A stretch of DNA of 64,000 nt from Spinacia oleracea. Taxonomy: Eukaryota; Streptophyta; Magnoliopsida; Caryophyllales; Amaranthaceae. The DNA is taken from positions 111,228,652-111,292,651 of the forward strand of contig NC_079491.1 in assembly GCF_020520425.1 (NCBI RefSeq). Reading direction: 5' to 3'. The notes under the pieces are model-generated. The model saw nothing but the letters and a program-made list of their open reading frames with translations. It did not search any database and had not been told where the DNA came from. Of the stretch, positions 11,820 to 24,000 are shown piece after piece. A program made the translations under genes and the position numbers. The first letter of the stretch is position 1. Every line of letters starts with the position of its first letter.

Positions 11820-12260
11820 AGGAGGGAAAGGTGTCGCCTGTTATATGTGCGACACCAAAACTTTTAGAGTCCCATTTTATATCTACGGCGACACTAAATG
11901 TTTTCGTTTGGTTTTTAAAAAAACAGAATAGGTGTCGCCTGTTATTAATTGTCGACACCAAAACTTTTAGAGTCTCGTTTTAAAACGCAGCGGACACTAA
12001 AAGTATTTAATTAAAATTTTTTTAAAAAAATTAAAATAAATATTAAGAAGAAATAGGTATCGCCTCAAATTAATGTGCGACACCAAAACTTTTAGAGTCC
12101 CATTTTAAAACACAGGCGACACGCTAGCCTCTTTGAAATATCTACTAGCAACATTCTGTGTCGCCTGTTTTATAAAATGGGACTCTAAATGTTTTGATGT
12201 CGCACATTAATTTGAGGCGACACTAAAAGGGCGACTTATAAAGGTGTTTTTGTAGTAGTG
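11820..12260. repeat. CACTA subterminal repeat array and terminal inverted repeat
   Basis: Variants of GTGTCGCCTGTTAT...GTGCGACACCAAAACTTTTAGAGTC occur at about 11,831, 11,932, 12,056 and, inverted, at 12,157-12,225. Each pairs a GTGTCGCC with a nearby GGCGACAC or TGCGACAC, so many short inverted pairs are possible. Subterminal repeats of this kind bind CACTA transposase proteins. The array ends at the TIR, 12,247-12,260. Confidence 0.85.
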
Positions 12261-12853
12261 GGGGGCCACTGTGCGAATCACTACTCACTAGAAATCAACT
12301 CCTATAAACAAAATAAGAGAACTAAATTATTATCCATGTTTACTAAATTTCCAGCAACTATTTAAGATTCTAAAACCTTTGTTTTAATTAGAAATCAATC
12401 ATTAATCATTAATTTAATAGTCTCAAATAGTCAACTCAAGTCCTAACATAAAAACATTGACTTTTTAGCTTTAAAATCATTAAAAACCAACTTTTTAAAG
12501 CTTATAAACAATCTGAAAATTTAAGTTGATTCCCATAATTTAAATTGTCATTAAATTATGTGAATCAATCGCTTTAATTAATTGAAATCAAAACCCTAAC
12601 AATAGTTTATTCCAAAAACATGTTTTGACTTCAAAAATCAACACTTTATAAACTTATTAAATCTGAAAATTATAATTTCAATCATCAAAACCAATCTCTT
12701 TAATTAAAAACAACACTAACCCAATACGGTGTTCGTAACTGTTCTAATTAATTTAAACAACCCAAATATTTAAACTACTCACGACAATTAAATCAATTTA
12801 AAAATGAAAATTAATATTTTTGAAAAAAAAATTTTGATTGAGACAATTGATCA

Positions 12854-12898
12854 ACACACACACACACAACGATTAATGATCGTGTGTGTGTGTGTGTG
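12854..12898. repeat. (CA)n...(TG)n palindrome in gypsy LTR
   Basis: A (CA) run, ACGATTAATGATCGT, then a (GT) run: a near-perfect inverted repeat able to form a hairpin. It is repeated with fewer units at 37,507-37,549. Confidence 0.85.
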
Positions 12899-13285
12899 CC
12901 GACCATCGCACACGACAAGCACAAGCAACAGCAGCGGCAGCGCAACGCACCGCAGCAAGGGCGTTCGCGCAAAGGGGCAGGGGCAGGCGAGCTGGGCGCT
13001 GGGCACAGGCGAGGCACACACGCGCACACATCGCTATTGCAGTGCTGCGACGCGACGAGGGGTGATGCACGAGTGGGCAGCGCGGGCGAGCACGACCACA
13101 CAGCACGCAGGCACGTAGTGCTACGTTGCGTCTGCGGGACGGGCGAGAGACGGGCTGCCTTGCGCCGCAAGCAAGGGCGCTCGAAGAAGAGAGGGAGTGT
13201 GGGGCGTGGAGTGTGCCGCAAGGAGAGGAAAAAGAGGAGAGAGAGAGATTTCTGAATTTTTGGTTGTGAGGGTTTGATATGACGT

Positions 13286-13295
13286 CTATTTATAG
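13286..13295 (-). promoter_or_regulatory. TATA box of gypsy 3' LTR
   Basis: CTATAAATAG on the minus strand. It lies just upstream of the presumed RNA start; the same box is at 37,951-37,960 in the other LTR. Confidence 0.65.
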
Positions 13296-13655
13296 GTTTT
13301 CTCTCCCATGTGGGCTAGGTTAGGGTAATTTTGAGTTGGGCTTATTATCGGGCTAATTTAAGTTTACTCCTTGCAAGCTTTGTTGGGTTTGGTCAAGACA
13401 AAACGACCGGGCTTTAAGTAAATCAAATTCGTTTTCGAAATACGTCCAAACAAATCCCGATTAAATAAATTTATTGAATTTATTTAATAAAAATACGGTT
13501 TTCGAAATAATTAATATTTAAATTAATTAAAAATAAAAAGCATTTAATTTTCATTAAATGAAATTAATTTATAAAAATACATTATAAATACGACGAAATG
13601 CTTTATAAATATAATAAAATATATTTATAATTATAGAAAAATACGAGGTATTACA

Positions 13656-13672
13656 GTATACCCTCCTTAAAA
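13656..13672 (-). other. Gypsy polypurine tract
   Basis: Minus strand AAGGAGGGTATAC abuts the 3' LTR start (TGTAATACC). This is the expected position for the plus-strand DNA primer. Confidence 0.7.
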
Positions 13673-13937
13673 GAAGTTTCGTCCCGAAACTTGGGCACGG
13701 AAATCACAACTTTAAAACTAGACTTGAGACTATTATGAGACTTTAGTGCGTTTTCTTTGCAAAAACTTTTAGTTGTTGTACTCTTTAAGTAATTCAACAT
13801 GACGATAAACAGTGAAACTTCACCGGAAACAACGATTCAAGCATATCTTAAAGGATAAATTGGGTAAATAAGGTAAAAAGCGCAAAATTCTACCGCACTC
13901 TACCCCCCTTAAAGAAAACGAGTTACGGCCCCGTAAC

Positions 13938-15518
13938 TCAACTAACCTCGGGAAAAAGCTCGGGGTATTTCTTTCTCATTTCCTCCTCCGCTTCCCAGGT
14001 ATCTTTCTCAGACTCTTGGTTAGACCACAACACTTTAACGATCTTAACATCCTTAGTTCGTGTACTACGCACTTTACTATCAAGTATTTTGACAGGTCTT
14101 TCCTCAAATGTCAAACTTTGGTCTAACTCTATGGTCTCTGGTTGCAGTACATGAGACTTATCCAGGACATACTTTCTCAACTGAGATACATGAAACACAT
14201 TATGTACTCTATGCAAGTCCATGGGCAAGGCTAATCTATATGCTACCTTCCCTATCCGTTCTAGGATCTCATATGGGCCTATATACTTTTGGCTAAGCTT
14301 TCCTTTCTTCCCAAATCTCATCACACCTTTCATTGGTGAAACCTTAAGAAACACTTTGTCACCTATTTGGAACTCTTCATCCCTACGCTTTAAGTCTGCG
14401 TAGCTCTTTTGGCGATCTTGCGCGGCTTGGATTTTGGATTGAATAGTCCTAACCTGATTCATAGTGTCCTCTATCATTTGGGGACCTAGTACGACGGTTT
14501 CACTAATGTCACTCTAACATAGTGGACTTCTGCATTTTCGTCCATACAGGGCTTCGAATGGTGCCATTCCAATACCGGCATGATAGCTATTGTTGTATGA
14601 AAACTCAATTAGATTTAGGCTATCTTCCCATCCACCTTGAAAATCAATCACACAAGCTCTTAGAATATCCTCTAAGGTTTGAATAGTTCTTTCGGTTTGT
14701 CCATCTGTGGCTGGGTGGAACGCTATACTCATTTTCAATGTGGTACCAAAGTTCTTCTGAACACTCTTCCAGAAATTCGAAAGGAACCTAGAATCTCTAT
14801 CTGATACGATATCCTTAGGAACTCCATGTAATCTCACTACATGTTTGATGTAAGCTTTGGCAAGTTGTTCCAATTTCCAGGTTTCTTTCATTGGTATGAA
14901 CACTACCGACTTAGTCAACCTATCCACCACTACCCAAATGGTGTCATTTCCACTCTTCGACTTGGGTAAACAACTAACAAAGTCCATTGAGATATAGTCC
15001 CACTTCCAACTCAGAATTTCTAAAGGTTGGACCTTCCCTTGAGGTCTCCTATGCTCAATCTTAACTTTCTGACAAGTCAAACACCTTACCACGAATTCAG
15101 CCACTTTATTTTTCATCCTTGGCCACCAATAGACCTTCTTCAGATCCTTATACAGCTTGTCACCTCCCGGGTGAACAGAATATGGCGTATTGTGACCTTC
15201 TCTCATCAACTTCTCCTTTAGTTCACCACACTTTTGAGTTACACACCGTCGTCCTTTATACCTCAAAATTCCATCCTCGTGGATCTTAAAATCCATCTCC
15301 TTTCCTTGCGAAATCTTTTCCTTGATCCGCTCTAACTTAACATCACCAGCATGATTCTCCCTGATTTCATCAAACACCAACGACTGGATGGTTAAGGCAC
15401 TCATCATACCCTCAAGGCATTCTCCACTCACTATTTCTAGATTCAATCGCTGCATGTCCTTACACAGCTCGTTAGCAACTACTAACGCATTCACACCATG
15501 ACTTGATTTCCTACTCAA
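13938..15518 (-). pseudogene. Gypsy integrase and chromodomain
   Basis: Minus-strand frame from about residue level of [12 protein letters not shown], the RNase H/integrase junction. It has an HHCC zinc finger ([11 protein letters not shown] ... RCLTCQKVK), an integrase core with [16 protein letters not shown] and [12 protein letters not shown] (the D,D,E region), and a C-terminal chromodomain (RPVKILDSKVRSTRTKDVKI, KVLWSN, KDTWEAEEEM) that directs integration to marked chromatin in related chromoviruses. An in-frame TAG at 14,514-14,516 splits it after GRKCRSPLC, and it is out of phase with the RNase H frame upstream. It is therefore not functional. Confidence 0.9.
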
Positions 15519-15529
15519 TGCATCTGCGA

Positions 15530-16849
15530 CTACATTGGTTTTTCCTCATGGTATTGAATATCCAGATCATAGTCCTTGATTAACTCCAACCACCTTCGTT
15601 GGCGCATATTTAAGTCCTTCTGTGGGAAAATGTACTTCAAACTCTTATGATCCGTGAATATCCTACATTTCACACCATACAGATAGTGTCTCCGTATCTT
15701 TAATGCAAACACTATGGCAGCTAACTCTAAATCATGGGTAGGGTAATTGGATTCATATGGCTTCAACTGCCTCGATGCATACGCAATCACTTTCCCGTTC
15801 TGCATCAATACACACCCTAAACCATTTTTAGAGGCATCACTATATACATCATAAGTACCGCTCTCATCTGGCAAAGTTAACACCGGCGCGGTTGTTAATC
15901 GCGTCTTTAAGGCTTGGAACGCCTCCTCACACTGGTCATTCCACTCAAATTTCGCTTCTTTCTTCATCAAGGTTGTCATTGGTTTGGCGATTCTAGAAAA
16001 ATCTTGCACAAAACGTCTATAATAACCCGCTAAACCAAGAAAACTCTGAATATCGGTGACACTCTTAGGTGTAGGCCACTTACTAACAGCTTTTATCTTT
16101 GCAGGATCTACTGCAACTCCTTCCTTGGATACGAAATGTCCTAAGAACGCAACTCTCTCCAGCCAGAATTTACACTTCGAGAACTTGGCGTACAAGTGGT
16201 TGTCTCTCAGGGTACTCAACACTGACCTTAAGTGTTCCGCATGATCCTCTTCATTCTTGGAGTAGACCAGAATATCATCTATGAAAACCACTACAAACTT
16301 GTCCAAGAATGCATGGAATACTCGGTTCATTAAGTCCATAAAGATTGCAGGTGCATTGGTTAACGCAAAAGGCATAAGTGTGAACTCATAATGACCGTAT
16401 CTAGTCCTAAATGCAGTCTTTGGTATATCGTGCTCCGCGATTCTCAACTGATGATAACCTGACCTCAAGTCAATCTTGAAAACATTCCCGCTCCTTTCAA
16501 CTGGTCGAATAGATCATCTATCCTAGGCAAAGGATACTTATTCTTGATTGTGACCTTATTGAGCTCCCTGTAGTCTATATAGAGTCTCATACTACCGTCC
16601 TTCTTCTTCACAAACAAGACTGGCGCTCCCCAAGGCGATGCACTTGGTCTGATATAACCTTTCCCTAGTAATTCCTCAAGTTGACCTTTTAACTCACTCC
16701 TTTCTGCTGGAGCCATCCGGTATGGGGCTTTCGAGATAGGTGCAGTTCCGGGTGTTAAATCTATGGTAAAATCAATTGGTCGATTGGGCGGCATTCCCGT
16801 GATCTCTTCCGAAAACACGTCCAGGAATTCACTCACCACTGCAATATCC
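15530..16849 (-). pseudogene. Gypsy reverse transcriptase and RNase H
   Basis: Two overlapping minus-strand frames encode one RT-RNase H. The first (16,849-16,465) holds [20 protein letters not shown] and [21 protein letters not shown]. The second (16,468-15,530) starts RSGYHQLRI and has the catalytic [11 protein letters not shown] (16,290-16,258), then RNase H motifs ([27 protein letters not shown]). A single-base shift lies near 16,470-16,490 and another near 15,533-15,540 where RNase H should pass into integrase. The copia element interrupts the frame just upstream at 16,850; the gypsy sequence resumes at 27,261 after the TATCC duplication. Confidence 0.9.
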
Positions 16850-17157
16850 TGAAGGAAATAATGCCCTTGGTCCAAGTATGCATTCTATGTTAAGTCTAAT
16901 AAATGCGGTTCAGTATTAATTAACAAGTTAATAATTCAGTGAGATCAAGTGAGCTGAATGCCTAGCTAGAGGCCGCTTCAGTTCAAGTGGAATTAATGAT
17001 ATTAATCCACAGCTTACTCTTGACTGAACCCGTAGGGTCACACAAATAGTACGTAAACGGATCAAGTATTTAATGGCATTAAATACTCCATCTATGGATA
17101 TTCGGAATCGACGGATCTTGGTTTCAGTGGGAGCTGAGATCGTCACAGGCAAGAAAT

Positions 17158-17500
17158 GAATACTCCGGAAACGATGATATTGCCGGAAACGGAAATATGG
17201 ATCGTATCGGAAATATAAATATTATCCAAGTCGTAGATGTTGCCGGAAACGGAAACATGGTACGTATCGGAAAATATTATCGGAAATGGAAATATTGCCG
17301 GAATCGGAAATATTGCCGGAATCGGAAATATTGCCGGAAACGGAAATATTGTCAGAATCGAAAATATTATCGGAATCGGAAAATAATTCCGGAAACGGAA
17401 ATATTAAATATTTGTTCGAAACGGAAATTGATTCCGAAATCGGAAATATTAAATATTGTTCGTATTGGAAATGAATTCCGGAATCGGGAATTTAATCAGA
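17158..17500 (+). repeat. CGGAAACGGAAATATT degenerate 18-bp tandem repeats in copia U3
   Basis: Repeated CCGGAAACGGAAATATTG-type units. The 3' LTR (26,197-26,510) has one unit fewer, which accounts exactly for the 18-bp length difference between the LTRs. Related tracts lie at 56,780-57,020 and 61,020-61,330. Confidence 0.85.
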
Positions 17501-17885
17501 AGCGTATCGTACGAATTAGCATCGGACGAGGCCCGCTAGACGAAGGCCCAGCACGAAGCCAGGCCGTCGCCCAGCGAGCCAACGCACACCAACGCACGCC
17601 AAGCCTCGACCAGGCCCAGCGCAAGGCCAGGCCCAGCCAAGGCCTTGGGCGCGCGCGCGGAGCACAGCAGTGGGCCGAGCGCTGTGCGCCTAGCGTGGGC
17701 CGCAAGGCTTGCGCGGGTGTACGGTGCTCGTGCAATGCTTGTGCGGGAATCCTGAAGCAATCAGGATTCGAAGTGTGATTAAATCCTAAAACTATTAGAT
17801 AATGATTATTTAATTAGAGTCCTAGTAGGGTTATAATTAAATAAATTAGTATCCTAATAGGATTCCAAAATCCTTTCCATAACTC

Positions 17886-17893
17886 TATAAATA
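17886..17893 (+). promoter_or_regulatory. TATA box of copia 5' LTR
   Basis: TATAAATA, conserved in all four LTRs of the family here: 26,899-26,906, 57,528-57,535 and 61,745-61,752. It should drive the genomic RNA. Confidence 0.75.
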
Positions 17894-18248
17894 AGTGCCT
17901 AGGGTCACATATTTTCATAGATTATTCAAGTATTCAAAGTGAGTTTTTGAGAGAAAATTCAGACACATTCCTTGACTATAAGTGCCGAAAATCTTTAGTA
18001 CCTTAAGGGCGATTCTAGTTGGTCAATCTTAAGGCGGATCCGGAAGTGCTGTGGACTATCTACGTAGGGACGACACTTGGAGTCCTAAAGACTTGTTCTT
18101 GTTCGGTTCGGGCGCAGCTAGGGAAGGCACGCAACAAAGAGTATGCATCTAAACTATGCTATATGATTATGTGTAAATAATATGTATTCCTGGCTAAATG
18201 GTTTTTCCGCATGATTTATGAATTGTCATATGTATCATAACCTAACAG

Positions 18249-18262
18249 TGGTATCACGAGCC
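18249..18262 (+). other. Copia primer binding site
   Basis: TGGTATCACGAGCC one base after the 5' LTR. It resembles the common initiator-tRNA-Met site with one extra base. The identical site follows the LTRs of copies 2 and 3 (57,890 and 62,107). Confidence 0.8.
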
Positions 18263-18969
18263 TCTTATTTTTTTCATAATCTAAATTGCATGAACATGGT
18301 TAAATATTACAAATTTGCAAGAATTAAAAGGGGTGATTAATTTTCGTAATTGTTATTTAATTGCAAATTGCGTTTATTTAATTATACGTACGCAGTTTTT
18401 CGGCAGTTTCTTCGTTACTCATCCAAATCGAGTGATTTTTGTGTCAATTCCGCATGTAAAAGGCATTCTAAAATTTTAACAAAATTAGTATTTTTCTGCC
18501 GAACCCAGAATTCTCAAATTCGAAGCCTAACTATGACTTTTCGAAGGTTTTAGTTTTTCGAATGCAAAATTTCGTAAATTTAAGATGTTGAATTAAATAT
18601 TTGCGATTCTTGTTGATAAATCTTGAATTTTTGATTGACCTACTGTATATGTTTAACAAGTTTGAATGCCTAGCCTTGTTAATTATGCAATCTAATTTGT
18701 AATTATGATTAATTTGTTGAAAATTAGAATAATTTAGAATTAATTTGATTTTCATAATTAATTATAATTTAATTAGAAACCTATGATTAAAAACCACCAT
18801 AAAAATTATAAATTTATGTTAAATTTTAAATTTTTATGACCTAGGCTTGAATCCATAATAATCGGAAATCAATTGAATAATAAATTTTCGAATTTTCGCC
18901 CTAAAATTATGAAATTAATATTATTTATTAATTTGTCATTAATTTTAAATATAAATTTTAAATTTTTAT
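18263..18969 (+). other. Copia leader, AT-rich first part
   Basis: No coding region. Sequence is well conserved with 57,904-58,630 and 62,121-62,800 in the other copies. Confidence 0.6.
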
Positions 18970-19610
18970 GCGATTCGTTCATATAACTTGCACGCACAAA
19001 GCAATGGACGCTTCGTGTTACCCTTAAGGGGTGTTGTATAGTGCGGGCATGCGACGACGAGCAAGGGAGCTCGTCGCCCGTGCGGCACGAATGCAATGAG
19101 CAGGGGCATGGTGCACGAGCACAAGGCAGCAGCCCTGCCTTGTGTCGTGGGCCACGAGCTATGGATGAATGGGCATGGGCGAAGGCAAGGCATGGCAGTC
19201 GCGTGTGGGCAGCAAGCGAGCTGCGCCACAACGCGCACTGCCTCGCGCAAGCGCGCGCAGCCTCGCGCGCAGCGAGCGCAGCCTCGCGCGCAGCGAGCGC
19301 AAGCTCGCGTGCCACGAGCGCTGCGCCCAGCGTTGATCGCGCGCAATTGCTCGCGCACAGCGAGCGATGGCTCGCGTGCATCAGGCGCTGGAGCGCGCGC
19401 AGCAAGCGGTGGCGAGCGCGCACAGCGAGCGATGGCTCGCGTGCGTCGAGCGCTGGCGCGCGCGCAGCGAGCACCACTTGTGCGATGGCTTGCGATGGGA
19501 AGATGCAGCAGCTATGCGACGAGCGCATGGGCTGCGCGCACATGGCCAGCGATGGCTGTGTGCGTGTGGCCCATGGGCGTGCGATGCGTAGGGTGTTTGC
19601 GTTGCGATTA
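18970..19610 (+). repeat. GC-rich block in the copia leader
   Basis: Starts with a conserved lead-in of about 110 bp (CAAAGCAATGG, then GACGACGAGCAAGGGAGCTC) and continues as a GC-rich repetitive tract of GCGCGCAGCGAGCG and AGCGATGGCTCGCGTGC motifs. Several long overlapping frames on both strands are rich in Ala, Arg and Ser and are a by-product of the GC content. The same lead-in occurs at 58,640 and 62,805, but the GC-rich part differs strongly between copies. Confidence 0.7.
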
Positions 19611-21048
19611 GATCGTTTTGAATGTTTAATTTGAAATTTTCAGTTTACGTAATTTTAATTAATTTTAAAAATTAATAATTTAAATTATTTTCTTGGATTT
19701 TAATTTTGAATATTGTAATTATAATAAATTTTATTTATTCTAATTATTTTACTAAAATTAAAATCATGAATTAATTTAAATGCGACTGAAATTAAATTAA
19801 ACTTTTTGGATTCAATTATAAATTCATATGAGCTTTAAATTTTAATTAAATTTGTATGTTTCCGGTTAGACTAGAAATACATTTTTATGTTTAAAATTAG
19901 TAAAGCATACGAATTTATTGGTTTAAGTGGGAGCCCTTTTAGTCATAAAACTCTTGATTAGGTCTACAAATCCTTAAGGTTAAAACAACTTGATTAGAAT
20001 TAATAAGGACTGAATAATTGGTAGATTATTGGTGCCCTTGATTAATTGCTGCAAATGTTTACGTGATGCATAATGTGTTTTACTAACCAGCTATGTGGGC
20101 CATTCATGATAATGAATGGGTGAATGGTATATATTGTATATGTACTGTTTTCCAGGTTATGAAGTGACTAGTATGGCCCAAATAGGATAGAAAATATGGT
20201 CTGCGCACCATTAATTTGAATGTAATTGGTCTAAAGTACCAAAGTTATTTTTCAATTCAAATATGGTCTGCGTACCATCAAATAGTTGTAATTAGTTTTA
20301 ATTATAGCTTATCCTATTTGAAGAAAATGGTGCCTCCCACGGAGATTTTCAAGACGGACTTTGAAGTCAAAGCTTCAAGATGAAGTCGGGCCATACTAGA
20401 TCACATTTATCTTATGCATGCTTTAAGTTATTTATTGCTTTAAATATGTCTTAATTATGCATGAGATTGTGGCTTGATTATGTTGCATGATTAAGGATTT
20501 TAGTTCACTTAAAATCTAACCAACATAGTAAGAGCCTTAAGTTCCAAACTTAATAATTGAGTTAAAAGGTGCCATGCCAAAATATACACTTGCTTGGATA
20601 TCCTTTACATCAATCTAGTAATAGTTTTCGCTCAGCGAGGTGTTACTTATTGGTCCTAAAGGGGCAAGGTACACAAATAATTGTGAGTACATGTTAGTTT
20701 TGGTGAAACTCAGCGATATAAGTAAGGAGTCCTTTTATGTCGTGGCAAAATCGATAGGTTTACCTAATAAGTTCTTAGACGTACCTATCAACCAAGAATA
20801 GTTTCTAGACTATTAGCAAAAGGCTTTTGCTTACCTAAGATGTTTTAGGATTAAGTCGACAAACTGTGCTTAGTTCTTCAATGATTTTAGGATCTTGGAA
20901 TCATTTTATTCACACCTGCCGGAACACATAACTTGAATAAAATGCTTAATAAACATTGAATTATGCATGTATGCTAGAATTTAAGTTTATTAAGAGAAAC
21001 TGTGAATGGTTATTTATTTGTTTATTCTTTTCAATTGTAGTTTTTAAT
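19611..21048 (+). other. Copia leader, second part
   Basis: Non-coding AT-rich sequence up to gag. Includes a short direct repeat, AATATGGTCTGCGTACCATC and a near copy, at about 20,190-20,280. A TTTTCAATTGTAG acceptor-like sequence ends just before the gag start. Confidence 0.5.
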
Positions 21049-24000
21049 ATGGCAAACAACAATTCATTCAACATTCGATCAATTCTCGAAAAGGAGAAGT
21101 TGAACGGGAAAAACTTCCTTGACTGGCAAAGGAACATGCAAATAGTTCTTATGCAGGAAGAAAAGGAGTATGTCCTAGATGAGGCGATGCCCGAAGCCGC
21201 AGGCGACGGGGTCACTCAGGCAGCCCTCAATCGTTGGATTGATGCCAACAAGGATGTGAAATGTCTAATGCTCGCCACCATGAGTGCGGATCTGCAGAAA
21301 ACGTTCATCAACTCAGATGCTTTCACAATCATCAGTGAGTTGAAGAACATGTTCCAAGATCTGGCTCGAGTCGAAAGATTCGAGACTCATTGACAAATTC
21401 TTGAGACCAAGCTTAAGAAGGGCGAGCCCGTAAGTCCACATGTTCTCAAAATGATTGGACTCATTGAGAATATGAGTCGGCTGGATCAGCAATTTTCTCA
21501 GGAAATGGCTATAGACACCATCCTCCATTCTCTTCATAGCGGGTATGATCAGTTCAAACTGAACTACAGTATGAATAGTCTGGACAAAACGCTCACTGAG
21601 CTTCACGGTATGCTGAACACCGCTGAAAAGACGCTCAAAAGTGATAAGCAGGATGTGCTTATGGTGCGTGGGGGCAAGTTCAAGAAATCTGGAAAGAAGA
21701 GGAATGCTAAGAAAGGTGGCGACAAGGCCAGCCCAACTAAGCAAACTGGCGCCAAATCTGTAAAGAGGAAGGTCAGTCAACCCACTTCTGAATCCGAATG
21801 CTTCTACTGCAAGAAGAAGGGGCATTGGAAGAGAGATTGCTTGAAGCTAAAGGAAGATCAGAAGAACGGAACAGTCGTTCCATCTTCAGGTATTTTCGTT
21901 ACAGACTGTATACTTGCTAATTCAACTTCTTGGGTATTAGATACAGGTTGTGGCTCACACTTATGTTCCAATCCACAGGGACTAAGAAGAAGTAGAAAGT
22001 TAAGCAAGGGTGAAGTCGACCTACGAGTGGGAAATGGAGCACGGATTGCTGCATTAGCTGTAGGAACTTACTATTTGTCGTTGCCCTCCGGGCTAGTTTT
22101 GGAACTAGAAGATTGTTTCCATGTTCCAAGTCTTACTAAAAACATCATTTCAGTTTCTTGCTTAGATGCTAAGGGATTTTCCTTTTTAATAAAAGACAAT
22201 AGTTGTTCGTTTTATTTTAAAGAGATGTTTTATGGATCTGCTAGATTAGTCAATGGACTTTATTTATTAGATCACGACAAACAAGTATATAACATAAATA
22301 CCAAAAAGGCCAAAAAGAATGATTCAGATCTCACCTATCTATGGCATTGTCGATTAGGCCATATAAACTTGAAACGCTTAGAAAGACTTCAAAAGGAAGG
22401 AATTCTAGAACCATTTGACTTAGAGGATTATGGTAAATGCGAATCATGTTTACTTGGCAAAATGACAAAGCAACCTTTCTCTAAAGTTGGAGAAAGAGCA
22501 AATGAACTATTGGGTTTAATCCATACAGATGTATGTGGACCAATGAGTACAAATGCTAGAGGTGGTTTCAGCTACTTTATCACTTTCACTGATGACTTCA
22601 GTAGGTATGGTTATGTCTACCTAATGAAGCATAAGTCTGAATCCTTTGACAAATTCAAGGAATTTCATAGTGAAGTAGAGAATCAATTAGGCAAGAAGAT
22701 TAAGGCACTGCGGTCTGATAGAGGCGGTGAATATCTGAGCTATGAATTTGATGACCATCTGAAAGAATGTGGAATTCTATCAGAATTGACTCCTCCTGGA
22801 ACACCACAATGGAACGGTGTGTCGGAACGGAGGAACAGAACCTTGCTAGACATGGTCAGGTCAATGATGGGTCAGGCCGAACTTCCATTAGAATTTTGGG
22901 GACATGCACTAAATACAGCTGCACTCACTATAAATAGAGCTCCGTCTAAAGCTGTCGAAAAGACTCCATACGAATTATGGTTTGGAAAGCCTCCAAATGT
23001 GTCTTTTCTTAAGATTTGGGGATGTGAAGTATACGTCAAACGATTAATTTCAGACAAACTTCATCCAAAATCTGACAAATGTATCCTTGTGGGCTATCCA
23101 AAGGAAACAAAGGGGTATTACTTCTACAATACATCTGAGAACAAGGTGTTTGTTGCTCGAGATGGTGTCTTTTTGGAGAAAGATCACATTTCCAAAATGA
23201 CAAGTGGGAGAAAAGTAGACCTCGAAGAAATTCGAGTCGAACAACAAACTCTAGAGAATGCTCAAAATGACATTCAGGATGAAACTCAGAGATCTTTAGA
23301 AGAATCTGGTGAGAATCATGGTCAATCTAGAAATGTTACCCCGCGTAGATCGCAAAGATATAGATCTCAACCGGAAAGGTACTTAGGTATTTTGACGAAC
23401 GAGAGCTATGACGTTCTATTACTTGAAAGTGATGAACCTGCGACTTACAAACAAGCTATGACGAGCCCTAGCTCCAAGCAATGGCAAGAAGCCATGCAAT
23501 CTGAATTAGACTCCATGTCTGAAAACCAAGTATGGGATTTGGTCGATTTGCCAGATGGCTACCAAGCCATTGGAAGCAAATGGGTTTTCAAACTGAAAAA
23601 GGACAAGGATGGGAAACTTGAAGTTTTCAAAGCTAGATTGGTTGCAAAAGGTTACAGGCAAGTCCACGGTGTGGATTACGATGAAACCTTTTCACCAGTT
23701 GCAATGCTAAAGTCTATTCGGATAATGTTAGCAATCGCTGCATATTACGATTACGAAATATGGCAGATGGATGTCAAAACTGCTTTCTTAAACGGCGTTT
23801 TAACAGAAACTGTGTTTATGACACAGCCTGAAGGTTTTGAGGATCCAAAGAATGCTAAAAAGGTATGCAAGCTAAAGAAGTCAATCTACGGATTGAAGCA
23901 GGCATCCAGGAGCTGGAATATACGTTTTGATGAAGCAGTCAGTGACTTTGGTTTCATCAAGAACGCAGACGAATCTTGTGTATACAAGAAAGTCAGTGGG

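Larger units (their letters stand above)
1..12260 (-). mobile_element. CACTA (En/Spm-like) DNA transposon, left end outside window
   Basis: The right end reads TTTTTGTAGTAGTG at 12,247-12,260, which on the minus strand is a CACTA terminal inverted repeat (CACTACTACAAAAA). Inside it lie subterminal repeats, then TNP2 (10,226 to 5,001) and a second gene with a Ptta/En-Spm region, a DUF8039-like segment and the start of a Ulp1-type peptidase (3,948 to the left edge). This gene order is standard for plant CACTA elements. The right flank (GGGGGCC) continues into a gypsy LTR whose intact partner carries the same G run at 36,916-36,920, so the element sits inside that LTR. The left end lies beyond the window. 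The element was itself hit by a Pack-MULE and a LINE. Confidence 0.9.
12261..13655 (-). repeat. Gypsy 3' LTR, truncated at its outer side by the CACTA element
   Basis: Matches 36,916-38,320 of the other LTR along its whole length, with a few percent mismatch by eye. It ends inward at GAGGTATTACA. The missing outer 1.6 kb should lie beyond the far end of the CACTA, outside the window. ORFs here come from a GC-rich segment and are not genes. Confidence 0.9.
16850..18247 (+). repeat. Copia copy 1, 5' LTR
   Basis: Begins TGAAGGAAATAATGCCC, ends CATAACCTAACA; 1,398 bp. It contains a CGGAAA-type tandem repeat tract, a GC-rich segment (about 17,520-17,755), a TATA box and the transcribed R/U5 part. 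ORFs in it are repeat artefacts. Confidence 0.95.

Noticed and set aside
12804-13255. Overlapping GC-rich ORFs on both strands, up to 136 residues
   Set aside because: They lie in the GC-rich part of a gypsy LTR, are compositionally biased, and recur with shifts in the other LTR; they reflect base composition.
17197-17778. 193-residue ORF rich in RNRKYCRNRK repeats
   Set aside because: Translation of the CGGAAA tandem repeats of the copia LTR; its repeat number changes between LTRs.
19041-19634. 197-residue Ala/Arg/Ser-rich ORF
   Set aside because: GC-rich repeat block of the copia leader; the reverse strand and other frames are equally open and the other copies do not keep it.
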